NCBI GenBank assembly: GCA_027450145.1
Contig: DAIDKH010000044.1
Coordinates: 1 to 35,462, forward strand
DNA from: Chthonomonadaceae bacterium
GTDB lineage: Bacteria > Armatimonadota > Chthonomonadetes > Chthonomonadales > Chthonomonadaceae
Length of the DNA stretch: 35,462 nt
Reading direction: 5' to 3'
The notes beneath the pieces were generated by a model. It was given only the letters and a program-made list of their open reading frames with translations. It was not told the origin of the DNA and searched no databases. Every line of letters begins with the position of its first letter. Position 1 is the stretch's first letter. The position numbers were made by a program, and so were the translations under genes. Shown in pieces: positions 17,180-26,191 of this stretch.

Positions 17180-18104
17180 CTGAGCTTTTCCTTCGCGCCA
17201 GTGCGGCTGCCGTCATCAAAACAAGGTTTATCCACAATAGTTCAGCAAATAGTAGGTGAACTACCTGCATCCAAATCGGTGCCAAAATGACGACATTTAA
17301 TAGGCCAGCACAAAACTCCAACAAGCACAAAGCCTGACACCACCCGGCAAACCGAACTGCATCCGGGGAGGGGTCCCGCCTAATTATCGTACGCGTAGCC
17401 CACACAATCACAACGATCGCCGCAATAGCCGCAATTGGGTGCCACACACGGAGGTGTATCATGATGGGTGACGCTCCTGAGATGTCTTGTCTCAGCGCAT
17501 CCGCCAGGCTTTTTGGTGGATATATCGTATCTGCTAGACCTGCTATACCGCCGCTTACGCACAACAGCAATGCGGAAATCAGGGCGGCGCTGGCAGGAGC
17601 TAGGTATTTCTTTCCATGGGCAATGTCAGGCTTTGGGCCTCCACTTACAACCCATGCGGTGACAGTAATCGCAGCCGTGAGCAGCAGGGTATTGGTAAGG
17701 TGAGTTGCTTCAGCGATCACTCTTGCATCACTCGCTACTTGATCCACCAAGCCAAATAAAACGAGTGCGCCGCCCAATAGTGCCTCGGTAAAGGTGAAAA
17801 ATATGGAGGCAGTCATCGCTTTACGCGCAGGGTGTCCTGAGGGAAATACCTTAAAGATGCCAATGGCGAGCGCAACGAGTAAACATGCATCCACACCCGT
17901 TGATGCTCGATGCAGGAACTCTATCAGGGTTGCAACAACCTTGAACGTTGGAATTAGGTGTCCGCCACATAGTGGCCAATGCTCGCCGCAACCGTTCCCA
18001 GAAAGTGATGCTCGCACAACCTCACCCCACAGGATGACAATCACATTCCAGGCAAGAGTTACCCACGCAAGCTTCGCAACCTTGTCCCTCGTTATCAGCT
18101 CCAT
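17163..18104 (-). CDS. ctaA: Heme A synthase (CtaA/Cox15 family)
   Basis: This 313-residue membrane protein with about eight helices oxidises the heme O C8 methyl group to make heme A, the cofactor of aa3-type oxidases. Family marks are GEVVRASLSGNGCGEHWPLC (the conserved loop Cys pair), IEFLHRAST with the key Glu and heme-ligand His, EATHLTNTLL with the next His, then LRVWHPIAA and VHLLFAELLW in the second half. It is first in a ctaA-ctaB pair, which implies that heme A-containing cytochrome oxidase, hence aerobic respiration, is present. The start ATG has GGA about 7-9 nt upstream. A hairpin at 18145-18164 separates it from murG. Confidence 0.93.
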   Translation of the reverse strand: MELITRDKVAKLAWVTLAWNVIVILWGEVVRASLSGNGCGEHWPLCGGHLIPTFKVVATLIEFLHRASTGVDACLLVALAIGIFKVFPSGHPARKAMTASIFFTFTEALLGGALVLFGLVDQVASDARVIAEATHLTNTLLLTAAITVTAWVVSGGPKPDIAHGKKYLAPASAALISALLLCVSGGIAGLADTIYPPKSLADALRQDISGASPIMIHLRVWHPIAAIAAIVVIVWATRTIIRRDPSPDAVRFAGWCQALCLLEFCAGLLNVVILAPIWMQVVHLLFAELLWINLVLMTAAALARRKSSVEKFG

Positions 18105-18144
18105 AACTTTTCCATATCTCCAGTTTATATTACCTTGAAAATTG

Positions 18145-18164
18145 GTCCACTGGTTGCAGTGGAC
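18145..18164 (-). terminator. Likely terminator at the end of the dcw cluster
   Basis: GTCCACTG (18145-18152) and CAGTGGAC (18157-18164) form a perfect 8-bp stem with a 4-nt loop. On the minus strand it is followed by CAATTTTC. It lies about 90 nt past the murG stop and 40 nt before the ctaA start, consistent with ending dcw transcription before ctaA. Confidence 0.55.
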
Positions 18165-18251
18165 TGTTCAGCAGGTAGAAAGACCAGGAAATACACTGCC
18201 ATGAACAAGTTAACGAACGACATACGTTTCTGCTAAGGGTGCCGGTAGGAG

Positions 18252-19361
18252 CTATCCTGTAATATCATCCAGAATATTGCACACGTCATGAGCGGCATTT
18301 GGACGCGCACTCTCTCCCGCGGCGTTGGCTAATGCGGATAATCTGGTTTGGTCCGCACGCAAGGCGGCGACTTCGCGTGAAAGTACTTCTGCATTAAGAT
18401 CTCCCTGCCTTTTCAAAATGCATGCACCTCTTGTCTCAAGAGCATGAGCGTTATGCGTCTGGTGATCTGCATAGGCGGTGGGCAGCGGTACCACAATGGC
18501 CGGTAGACGGTTTTGCATCACTTCAGTCAGCGTAGAAATACCGCCTCGGCACAATACGAGATCGGCGGAGCGTAGAGCGGCAGCCATTTCGTCACCGTTT
18601 AAGAAGGGTATGGGAAAATACCCGCCAGCCTCAATCAATTGCGCGTATGCTCCACGTATTTCCTCATAGTTGCGAGTGCCGGTTTGGTGCAGAATTTGTA
18701 CACCGCTGGTTATGAGGTCCTCGGCAGCATCTCCCACTACCTGGTTGATGGCGCGAGCTCCCTGGCTGCCACCAAGAACCAACAAGGTAAACCTATCGGG
18801 CTTCAGACCGGGCAGTCTGCCCCTTGCTTCCTCTGCTGTAACCGTGATCGGCAGCGAAACGCCGCTACGAAGGGGCATACCTGTCACCACGGTCTTCGCC
18901 GCGGGGAAAAATGAAACAGACTCCTCAAATGTAACGCATATGCGGTCCACAAAACGGGCCAAGAGCAAGTTGGTTCGTCCCGGAACCATATCTGGCGCGA
19001 GTATAGCTGTCTTAATGCCCATAGAGGCACCCGCAATTACCGCCGCCGCTGCAACGTAGCCCCCGGTACCCAGTATGATGTCGGCCCTAAAGGCCTTAAT
19101 GTATCGCCGTGCCTCCAGGCAGCCTCGTCCAAGTGAAAGTGCTACAAGCGCTGTATCAGCGGATAGAACCTTGCGCAGCTTTCTTGCCGTCACACCCTGA
19201 AACGGAATTGCGGTGGAAGGTACGATACTCGCCTCCATGCCATCTCGACTGCCTATAAATAGAACTTCGCTTGTTGGATATCTCTTGCGAAACTCCTCTG
19301 CAATCGCAATAGCAGGAAAGATATGTCCTCCCGTACCGCCACCACTTACTACAAGCCGCAT
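18252..19361 (-). CDS. murG: UDP-GlcNAc:lipid I GlcNAc transferase MurG
   Basis: This 369-residue GT28 glycosyltransferase adds GlcNAc to lipid I, giving lipid II on the inner face of the membrane. The start at 19361 is preferred: GGGAG lies 10 nt upstream, the protein then opens with MRLVVSGGGTGGHIFPA (the glycine-rich loop), and only 4 nt separate it from the ftsW stop. The longer frame from 19415 would overlap ftsW by 50 nt. Other motifs are LVLGGSQGARAINQ and CRGGISTLTEVM followed by PTAYADHQTHNA, the UDP-GlcNAc-binding region. It is the last gene of the dcw cluster here; murC and murB do not follow. Confidence 0.95.
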   Translation of the reverse strand: MRLVVSGGGTGGHIFPAIAIAEEFRKRYPTSEVLFIGSRDGMEASIVPSTAIPFQGVTARKLRKVLSADTALVALSLGRGCLEARRYIKAFRADIILGTGGYVAAAAVIAGASMGIKTAILAPDMVPGRTNLLLARFVDRICVTFEESVSFFPAAKTVVTGMPLRSGVSLPITVTAEEARGRLPGLKPDRFTLLVLGGSQGARAINQVVGDAAEDLITSGVQILHQTGTRNYEEIRGAYAQLIEAGGYFPIPFLNGDEMAAALRSADLVLCRGGISTLTEVMQNRLPAIVVPLPTAYADHQTHNAHALETRGACILKRQGDLNAEVLSREVAALRADQTRLSALANAAGESARPNAAHDVCNILDDITG

Positions 19362-19365
19362 TCGG

Positions 19366-20592
19366 TTAAATCTCCCGCTGGTCCGCAAGCTTGGTCGGGG
19401 CTTTGCTGCTTCCAATATTGAGCAGAATACCTACTGCACAGAGCGACAGGATTAATGACGATGATCCGTGGCTTATAAATGGCAATGGCACGCCGGTCGC
19501 AGGCACTGTGCCAGTCACTACTGCAATGTTTAGAGCTGCTTGAAGGCTGATTAATGCCCCTATTCCGCCTGCAAATATGGTTCCAAATCGGTCCGGCGCA
19601 TTCATGGCGATGATGTAGGATCTCCAGGAAAATATTCCCAGCATTCCCAGCAGAATGATATCCCCTAAAAAGCCGGTCTCTTCAGCATATGTCGCAAAGA
19701 TGTTGTCGCTGTTTGCCTGGGGAAGGTAATACTTCTGCCGACCTTTGCCAAGCCCTACACCAGTCCATGAACCAGAACCCACTGCCAATTTCGCTTGCAT
19801 TACCTGATAGCCAATTCCCTGCGGATCCATATTTGGGTGCAGGTAAACCTCTATGCGATGAATACGGTGTTGTACATTATTACCGTGAAGCCCAATTGTA
19901 GCGACCATCACCAGTGCCAGTGCAATCAATGCGGCAATATGCTTCATTTTAACGCCGCCAAGGTACAGTTGCGTCAGTACCGCTGCCATAACGACCGCAG
20001 CTGTTCCTAAGTCTGGTTCTTTGTCAATAAGCAGTAAACAAACGCCGGTTAGAACGAGAATGAGGCTAACCTGATATAAATTGTGCGGTATATTTCGCCG
20101 CATGGTTCTTGGCAGGATCGATTTTAGTAGAAATATCCAGGTACCCAATAGAGATACCGGGTGGATATTTCGGTCCTCGGCCAACACACTCGCTGTCACA
20201 AGAATTAGCGCAAGTTTAGCAAATTCAGAGGACTCCAGGTGAATCGGTCCAATCCGCACCCAGCGACTGGAGTCGTTCAATCTCACTCCCAGATGCGGAA
20301 ACCAAACAGCAAGCAATAGCAAAATGCCAATAAAAATACCTAGACCGCTAACTTTTCGTAATTTGCCATAGGGTATGGCCATGAATACGATCATACAGAA
20401 GGTACCAACTACTGCCCCTATTATCTGACCGCGTATCTGCAGTTGAGCGTACTGTAGTACAGATTGGTGAGGGGGAACATTAACATAGCTGGTGTCAGAA
20501 ACGAGCCAAAGTCCAACAACCATGAGAAACATGGTTGCACCCACCAGCCAAAGATCGAGGTGTCGCTGATACCTTGCTTGAGAAACCGTCAT
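19366..20592 (-). CDS. ftsW: SEDS peptidoglycan polymerase FtsW
   Basis: This 408-residue polytopic SEDS glycosyltransferase polymerises lipid II at the division septum together with its class B PBP partner. Conserved pieces are PIHLESSEFAKLALILVTAS, IDKEPDLGTAAVV with the catalytic-loop Asp, GVGLGKGRQKYYLPQANSDN, FATYAEETGFLG, and the C-terminal GVPLPFISHGSSSL. About ten membrane helices are predicted. Its ATG overlaps the murD TGA (ATGA), and GGGGAG lies 6 nt upstream. RodA is the main alternative, but the position between murD and murG is the standard ftsW slot. Confidence 0.95.
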   Translation of the reverse strand: MTVSQARYQRHLDLWLVGATMFLMVVGLWLVSDTSYVNVPPHQSVLQYAQLQIRGQIIGAVVGTFCMIVFMAIPYGKLRKVSGLGIFIGILLLLAVWFPHLGVRLNDSSRWVRIGPIHLESSEFAKLALILVTASVLAEDRNIHPVSLLGTWIFLLKSILPRTMRRNIPHNLYQVSLILVLTGVCLLLIDKEPDLGTAAVVMAAVLTQLYLGGVKMKHIAALIALALVMVATIGLHGNNVQHRIHRIEVYLHPNMDPQGIGYQVMQAKLAVGSGSWTGVGLGKGRQKYYLPQANSDNIFATYAEETGFLGDIILLGMLGIFSWRSYIIAMNAPDRFGTIFAGGIGALISLQAALNIAVVTGTVPATGVPLPFISHGSSSLILSLCAVGILLNIGSSKAPTKLADQREI

Positions 20593-22007
20593 CCATTCTC
20601 CCCTGAGAGGTCGCGCACAAGGTTCCGGAACTGGGTACCTCGGTCCTCAAAATTTGCGAACATGTCAAAACTTGCGGCTGCAGGACAAAGGATGACACAG
20701 TCACCGGGCTGAGCTTGCAGTTTCGCCTGTTGCAGTGCGTCTGCCAGATTAGATGCCAGTTTTGTTTCACCATACCCACTTTCAGCCAGTACGCGCTTCA
20801 TCTCCTGGGCATTGGCCCCCATAAGTACACTACATCGCGCATGACGCTGCAACGCTGTGGCGAGTGGCGCATAGTCTAGACCTTTGCCTGCCCCACCTGC
20901 AATTACCACGGCAGGTGCACGCAGTGCCGCAAGCGAACTTACAGCCGCGTCGGTGTTAGTGCACATGCTGTTATTGATATATGTAACGCCATTGATAACA
21001 GCCACGGTCTCCATTCTGTGGGGTACACCGGCAAAGCCTTTTACCGCGTCGGATATTGCCTCAGGTGAAGCACCAAGCGCTAGCGACATTGTTGCTGCCG
21101 TGAGCACATTTTCAATATTATGCCGTCCGGCCAACGACATCGGCAGATCCCGGACGTCGCAGATATTAACTGCTTGAGAAGCTGGGGTGAGCGCAATTGT
21201 CAGCAGTCCATTCTCTACCCAGGCACTGCCGCCCTCAAGGTGGGGTTTTCGCAGTGCGCTTACCCACACGCGCTGTGATTTCAGCGGACGCGATCCTATC
21301 TGCCGACAGTAAAAGTTATCCGCGTTTAGCACCGCCCACTGGTCTTCCGTCTGCGAGGAAAAGATACGTGACTTCGCCTCGGCATACTGTTCCATGTTCG
21401 CATATCTGTCAAGGTGGTCCGGTGTAACGTTGGTAATGGCGCCAGCTTGCGGGGCAAATGTTTGAGTAGTCTCCAACTGAAAGCTTGAGATTTCTGCAGT
21501 CAAAATGCTGCCGGCTTCGGCACCCCAGGCAGCGGCAACAAGAGTCTGCTTTACGTGATCGGCACTAATGTTCCCACAAACGTGCGACGTTATACCGCTG
21601 GCCAAAAACATTTCGTGTAACAACATCGTAGAAGTCGTTTTACCGTTTGTTCCCGTGATGGCGGCTATCGGCACATCGGATACGCGCGCCCCAAGCTCAA
21701 TCTCACTCCAGACAGGAATCCCCATGGCGCGCGCCCGCAAGATTATAGGCGATGATAAGGGCACACCAGGGCTTACAACCACCAGGTTTGTACCTGCAGG
21801 TACCGCCTGCTCTGGGTCCGTTGTGATAATGAATTGGCCGCCAGCCGCAATAACCTGGGAAATTCTTGCCTCATTCAGCAATTCGACAGGGCCTCGATCC
21901 GAGAGCACCACCATTGCGCCAAGGTTGAGGAGTGCTAATGCGCTGTCAGTTCCGCTGCGTCCGCCGCCAATCACCGCAGTGACCCCGGGAAGTTTTAAAT
22001 GTTTCAT
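20589..22007 (-). CDS. murD: UDP-MurNAc-L-alanine:D-glutamate ligase MurD
   Basis: This 472-residue three-domain Mur ligase adds D-Glu to UDP-MurNAc-L-Ala in the cytoplasm. An N-terminal Rossmann-like domain (TAVIGGGRSGTDSALALL) is followed by the ATP loop AITGTNGKTTSTML, by TNVTPDHLDRYANMEQYAEAK, by GRHNIENVLTA, and by a C-terminal domain with GVTYINNSMCTNTDA. That last segment normally reads NDSKATN, so Asp-Ser-Lys is replaced by Asn-Ser-Met here, a substitution worth noting. The start has GGGAGG 5-6 nt upstream and overlaps the mraY stop by 4 nt. It sits between mraY and ftsW as in most dcw clusters. Confidence 0.94.
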   Translation of the reverse strand: MKHLKLPGVTAVIGGGRSGTDSALALLNLGAMVVLSDRGPVELLNEARISQVIAAGGQFIITTDPEQAVPAGTNLVVVSPGVPLSSPIILRARAMGIPVWSEIELGARVSDVPIAAITGTNGKTTSTMLLHEMFLASGITSHVCGNISADHVKQTLVAAAWGAEAGSILTAEISSFQLETTQTFAPQAGAITNVTPDHLDRYANMEQYAEAKSRIFSSQTEDQWAVLNADNFYCRQIGSRPLKSQRVWVSALRKPHLEGGSAWVENGLLTIALTPASQAVNICDVRDLPMSLAGRHNIENVLTAATMSLALGASPEAISDAVKGFAGVPHRMETVAVINGVTYINNSMCTNTDAAVSSLAALRAPAVVIAGGAGKGLDYAPLATALQRHARCSVLMGANAQEMKRVLAESGYGETKLASNLADALQQAKLQAQPGDCVILCPAAASFDMFANFEDRGTQFRNLVRDLSGENG

Positions 22008-23062
22008 GATATCCTCCCTGTAAGCCAGAACATCGCGACAGCCGCCAGTAGAGCACCCGCAATCCAGAACCGGCCAACAACTTGAGTTTCTGGTACTCCT
22101 ATCTCCTCAAAATGATGGTGGAGAGGCGCTCGACGAAAAACTCGATGTTCTCGCGCATATTCAAGGCCCCGCGTGCGACGCCTAAATTTGAAGATCGATA
22201 CCTGAAGTATAACCGAACACAATTCTGCCCAAAAAGCGAGCCCGCAAACGATTACCGCGATTTCCTGTTTGCCAAGAATTGCGACCGCAGCAAGTACCGC
22301 ACCTATCGCCAACGAGCCGGTATCTCCCATAAATATACGCGCTGGGTGTGTGTTCCACCAGAGGAAGCCTAATGTTCCGCCTGCCAAAGCTGCGCAGAAA
22401 AATGCGAGGTCGGGCTGAAACGGCAACAGCAATCCCGCCATCACAATGCTGGAAATAAGTGTTAAGCCACCTAGCAGACCATCTAATCCGTCCGTTATAT
22501 TCGTGGCATTCGAATAACCCACCAGCAACAACATCGACAGTGGGAAATAAAGCCATCCGGCGTCCCACACGATTTGCCCCACGCGAAGTGGATTTATAAT
22601 TGCCGAGGGAAGGAACGCAATGGAAGTTGTAAGCCCCGGGTGAATTGTTGCGGCAAGGTACGCTGCAAAGCCCGCTGCCGCGATCACCTGCGCAGCGAAC
22701 TTCTCGCGCGCCCTAAGACCTAGATTTCTTCCGCGCGTCAGGCTCAACATGTCATCTGCAAAGCCGATGCAGCCAAATACAAGGAACACGGCCAGAACAG
22801 GAATCAAACGGAAGTCCTGGACTTCTCGTCTATGGGTGCCAATCTCATCCCATGCCACGTAGAGTACCGTTACCACAACCGTTGAGAAGAGAATGAGCAG
22901 GCCGCCCATCGTGGGCGTTCCCTGCTTGGCAGCATGACTGGCAGGGGCGTCGGTGCTAATATTTTGCCCTGCCTTAAAGGCCTTTAGTCTACGAATTAGC
23001 ATTGGCCCAGGAAGAAGCGCAAGCAGCGTTGCCGCAACAAATCCAACCACAAGACTAACCAT
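22004..23062 (-). CDS. mraY: Phospho-MurNAc-pentapeptide translocase MraY
   Basis: This 352-residue membrane enzyme transfers phospho-MurNAc-pentapeptide to undecaprenyl phosphate, making lipid I. Visible motifs are KQGTPTMGGLLIL, the Asp-Asp pair in CIGFADDMLSL, NATNITDGLDGLLGG with the catalytic Asp, WWNTHPARIFMGDTGSLA, and the HHHFE cluster in RRAPLHHHFEEIGVPE. About ten membrane helices are predicted. It overlaps murF upstream by 8 nt and murD downstream by 4 nt, so it is part of one translationally coupled run. Confidence 0.97.
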   Translation of the reverse strand: MVSLVVGFVAATLLALLPGPMLIRRLKAFKAGQNISTDAPASHAAKQGTPTMGGLLILFSTVVVTVLYVAWDEIGTHRREVQDFRLIPVLAVFLVFGCIGFADDMLSLTRGRNLGLRAREKFAAQVIAAAGFAAYLAATIHPGLTTSIAFLPSAIINPLRVGQIVWDAGWLYFPLSMLLLVGYSNATNITDGLDGLLGGLTLISSIVMAGLLLPFQPDLAFFCAALAGGTLGFLWWNTHPARIFMGDTGSLAIGAVLAAVAILGKQEIAVIVCGLAFWAELCSVILQVSIFKFRRRTRGLEYAREHRVFRRAPLHHHFEEIGVPETQVVGRFWIAGALLAAVAMFWLTGRIS

Positions 23063-24443
23063 GGTATGAGCTTCTCTTTCCGGTAACGGCCTCTACTACT
23101 ATTTCCAGCCCCACCGCCCTCGATGCCTTCACCAGTACCACATCGCCGCATTGAAGATGCGCACCTATCAAATCGACCGCATCAGTTGCCGCAGCGCACG
23201 TGTACATTTCACCCGTATAACCGGCCGCACGTGCGCCTTCAGCAATATATTCAGCGTACTCACCCACCACTATCAACAGTTGCACACCTGCGGTTGCGAC
23301 AGCCGTACCTACAGCGACGTGCGCCGTACGGGTAAAAGTCCCCAGCTCGCGCATATCACCCAGCACTGCTACTCTGCGGCGCACACCGCCCCACGCGCTC
23401 AACGTCGCAATTGCAGCTAGCATGGATTCCTGCCCCGCGTTGTAGCAGTCGTCCAGTACACTGATATTCCGGTCAGTAACCTGGCGTATCTGCATCCTGC
23501 CTTCGGCACCCTGCCATTCACCAATGGCCACCAAAGCGCTCTGCACATCCTGCCCCATTGCGAGAGCCGTCGCCACGGCACATGCCGCATTTTCCGCAAC
23601 ATGGGCGCCGGCTGCCTTAAGAGCGAGACTGAAACGTTCCCCGCGTATCAACAATGACCGTTTGTCCAACGACAGTGCAACATCCGCATCCCCGTCTTCC
23701 CGTGCAGAAAACGTTATGACGTTGGCGTGGTGAGGAACAAGCGATACCAACAGGTCATAGTATTTAGAGTCTCTGGGCAGCACCGCTGTTCCATCAGCCG
23801 CAAGACTGCTGAAAATCTCTGCTTTTGCACGTGCGATTGCCTCTTGTGAACCTAAAAGCTCGATGTGACTAAGTCCGATGTTCGTAACGACGGCCACATC
23901 GGGCTGGGCAACGCGTACCAGGGGAGTAATCTGCCCCGCACCTCGCATACCAATCTCGATCACAGCAAATTGGTGTTCAGGCTGCAGACGTAGGAGCGTG
24001 AGCGGCACACCTAATTCATTGTTGTAGTTGCCACTTGTTGAAAGCGTGGGCCCAGATTTGGAGCAGATCGCTGCCACCATCTCTTTCACTGAAGTTTTGC
24101 CCACACTGCCAGTAATAGCCGCCACCAAGGGATCGCGCTGCTGCCGCCACCACGCTGCTAGCAGCCAAAGGGCCTCCTGAGTATCGGGGACTACCAGCAG
24201 AGGATGAAGGTTTCCAGGAATCTCCCGCGTAACCAGGGCGGCTACTGCACCCGCTTTAAAAGCAGCGTCCACCCAGTTATGGCCGTCTGTATTTTCACCA
24301 GGAAGCGCCGCAAAGAGCGTCCCCGGTTCAGCCTTACGCGAGTCGATAACAACGCGGTTTATTCTGCCAGGCGGCCTCGCACCTTCTACCAGTTTTGCTT
24401 TCGTAATCTGTGCGGCGAGTTCAACTTCCATGCCCTGGCTCAA
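23055..24443 (-). CDS. murF: UDP-MurNAc-tripeptide:D-Ala-D-Ala ligase MurF
   Basis: This 462-residue Mur ligase completes the pentapeptide by adding D-Ala-D-Ala. Motifs are VIDSRKAEPGTLFAALPGEN in the N-terminal substrate domain, the ATP loop ITGSVGKTSVKEMVAAI, NNELGVPLTLLRL, NIGLSHIELLGSQEAIARAK, and DDCYNAGQESMLAAI in the C-terminal half. The start is TTG at 24443: GGGAG is 7 nt upstream and it overlaps the murE stop as TTGA, while the ATG four codons later has no well-spaced ribosome-binding site. Codon use and spacing match its neighbours. Confidence 0.95.
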   Translation of the reverse strand: MSQGMEVELAAQITKAKLVEGARPPGRINRVVIDSRKAEPGTLFAALPGENTDGHNWVDAAFKAGAVAALVTREIPGNLHPLLVVPDTQEALWLLAAWWRQQRDPLVAAITGSVGKTSVKEMVAAICSKSGPTLSTSGNYNNELGVPLTLLRLQPEHQFAVIEIGMRGAGQITPLVRVAQPDVAVVTNIGLSHIELLGSQEAIARAKAEIFSSLAADGTAVLPRDSKYYDLLVSLVPHHANVITFSAREDGDADVALSLDKRSLLIRGERFSLALKAAGAHVAENAACAVATALAMGQDVQSALVAIGEWQGAEGRMQIRQVTDRNISVLDDCYNAGQESMLAAIATLSAWGGVRRRVAVLGDMRELGTFTRTAHVAVGTAVATAGVQLLIVVGEYAEYIAEGARAAGYTGEMYTCAAATDAVDLIGAHLQCGDVVLVKASRAVGLEIVVEAVTGKRSSYHG

Positions 24444-25981
24444 TTTCGTACTCCCACAGCATGTAGAGCTCTCTCGGCCAGTTCACAGTCATCCATGTGG
24501 ATTTTCTCAGTTCCAATAATCTGATAGTCCTCGTGCCCCTTACCTGCAAGAACAACAATGTCGCCAGGGCGCGCCAGCTGGATTGCCATGGTGATTGCAG
24601 ATGGACGGTCGGCGTCTACGTGTACGTCTGCACGAGAGGCTTTCATGCCAGCCAACACTTCGTTGATGATTGTCTGTGGATCCTCAGTGCGGGGATTGTC
24701 CGAGGTGACGATCGCAACGTCAGCAAGATCACCCGCTATTTTGCCCATAATGGGCCTTTTGGTCGCATCACGATCTCCCCCACAGCCAAAAACCAAAATC
24801 ATACGAATTGGCTTTAACGCCGCGACTGACTCCAAAAGGTTCTTCAGTCCATCCGGCGTGTGGGCATAGTCCACTATAATACTAAACCCAGCGTCGCCCG
24901 TGGGTACGCTCTGGAAGCGGCCCGGTACAGCCGGCATAGCGGCAAGCGCTCTAGTAATGGTTTGAATATCCACCCCCAATCGCAGCGCCGCCCCAATGGC
25001 GCCCAGGGCGTTGTTCACCTGAAATGCGCCACCGAGCGATAGTGCAACATCGGCCTCAAATCGTTTGGTTCCAGAGTCGTGAACCACTACAAAGCGGCTG
25101 CCGCTAGGGCTCAATTCAATGTTTTTGGCCTGCAGTACGGCTGGCATGCCAGGATCCGCGGAATAGGTGATCACGTCGCCACGAACCATGGTCACGAGAT
25201 CCCGCCCTTCCCACTGGGCAACGTTCACTGACGCAACGAACATTCTACCGTCATCACGGGGATACCTAACCGGATACTCAGTAAATAGAAGTGCCTTCGC
25301 TTCGAAATAGGCTTCCATGGTGCCGTGAAAATCCAGATGATCCTGCGTAAGGTTTGTAAATATCGCTGCGTTAAATGCAATTCCATCGCTACGATGCTGA
25401 GCCAAGGCGTGTGACGAGACCTCCATGATCACGGCCTGCGCGCCCTCGTCGCGCATTTGGGCCAAAAGCCACTGAAGTTCATCCGCCTCGGGTGTAGTGT
25501 GGTTACTCTCAATTGGTACGCCGTCAAGTTCCGCACCAAGTGTCCCGATAGTTCCAACACGCATACCCGCCTCTCGAAGTATAGCGGCCATCATGCGCGT
25601 TGTGGTCGTTTTCCCGTTGGTTCCCGTTACGCCCACCACGATCATTGACTGCGACGGATCTCCATAGAACTTGCTCGCAAAGATTGGTAGGGCCTTGCGC
25701 GTGTCCTTTACAGTGAGGAGCGCCACATCGGGCGGGACATTCAATGGTTCGGCGGTCACATGATCGGCCTGTGCAATGATTGCTGCCGCTCCGCTTGCCA
25801 CCGCCTCGGAGATATACTGATGTCCGTCATGACTTGCGCCAGGTATGCAAACAAAAATGCTGCCAGGGCCAACCTTCCTGGAGTCGTGGGTAATCCCCGT
25901 AACGTCACAGGTTAAATTACCTTGAGCGGAGAGGCAGCGCACCGCGGGCAGAAGACTATTAAGAGGTAACGGAGTAACCAT
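24440..25981 (-). CDS. murE: UDP-MurNAc-dipeptide:meso-DAP ligase MurE
   Basis: This 513-residue Mur ligase adds the third stem-peptide residue. It shows GTNGKTTTTRM (ATP loop, Lys124), HTTPEADELQWLLAQM, MEVSSHALAQHRSDGI, NLTQDHLDFHGTMEAYFEAK, and DNPR at 428-431. DNPR is the signature of meso-diaminopimelate-specific enzymes, so the wall is predicted to be of the meso-DAP type (family knowledge applied to a visible motif). It begins the second part of the dcw cluster: unlike its neighbours it is separated from ftsI by 210 nt that hold a terminator and a -10 box. The ribosome-binding site before the ATG is weak. Confidence 0.97.
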   Translation of the reverse strand: MVTPLPLNSLLPAVRCLSAQGNLTCDVTGITHDSRKVGPGSIFVCIPGASHDGHQYISEAVASGAAAIIAQADHVTAEPLNVPPDVALLTVKDTRKALPIFASKFYGDPSQSMIVVGVTGTNGKTTTTRMMAAILREAGMRVGTIGTLGAELDGVPIESNHTTPEADELQWLLAQMRDEGAQAVIMEVSSHALAQHRSDGIAFNAAIFTNLTQDHLDFHGTMEAYFEAKALLFTEYPVRYPRDDGRMFVASVNVAQWEGRDLVTMVRGDVITYSADPGMPAVLQAKNIELSPSGSRFVVVHDSGTKRFEADVALSLGGAFQVNNALGAIGAALRLGVDIQTITRALAAMPAVPGRFQSVPTGDAGFSIIVDYAHTPDGLKNLLESVAALKPIRMILVFGCGGDRDATKRPIMGKIAGDLADVAIVTSDNPRTEDPQTIINEVLAGMKASRADVHVDADRPSAITMAIQLARPGDIVVLAGKGHEDYQIIGTEKIHMDDCELAERALHAVGVRN

Positions 25982-26059
25982 GGTTTGATTCCAATTTAGC
26001 AGGAGGTCGAAACCTTCTCTTGCTGCGTTCTGCTCCTTGTAGTTGGGAGCAACGAATTA

Positions 26060-26065
26060 ATTATA
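26060..26065 (-). promoter_or_regulatory. Perfect -10 box upstream of murE
   Basis: TATAAT occurs on the minus strand about 80 nt before murE, just downstream of the terminator at 26088-26142. The -35 position is poor (a TTCTTC-like pyrimidine run), so strength is uncertain. A 6-bp hairpin TGCTCC/GGAGCA lies in the implied leader. Confidence 0.4.
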
Positions 26066-26087
26066 TTCTAACCCAGCGACGAAGAAG

Positions 26088-26142
26088 AAAAAAGGGGTCG
26101 TGCCTGAAAAAATAAAACATCAGGTGCGTTTGGCACGACCCC
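26088..26142 (-). terminator. Intrinsic terminator between ftsI and murE
   Basis: On the minus strand GGGGTCGTGCC (26142-26132) pairs perfectly over 11 bp with GGCACGACCCC (26104-26094), followed at once by TTTTTTCTTCTTC. The 27-nt loop can form an alternative CCTGA/TCAGG stem that shares two bases with the outer helix. It lies 50 nt after the ftsI stop. Confidence 0.8.
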
Positions 26143-26191
26143 GGAGCCATGCGCATAACCGGAGCACGAAGCGCATAGCAAATCACAAAGA

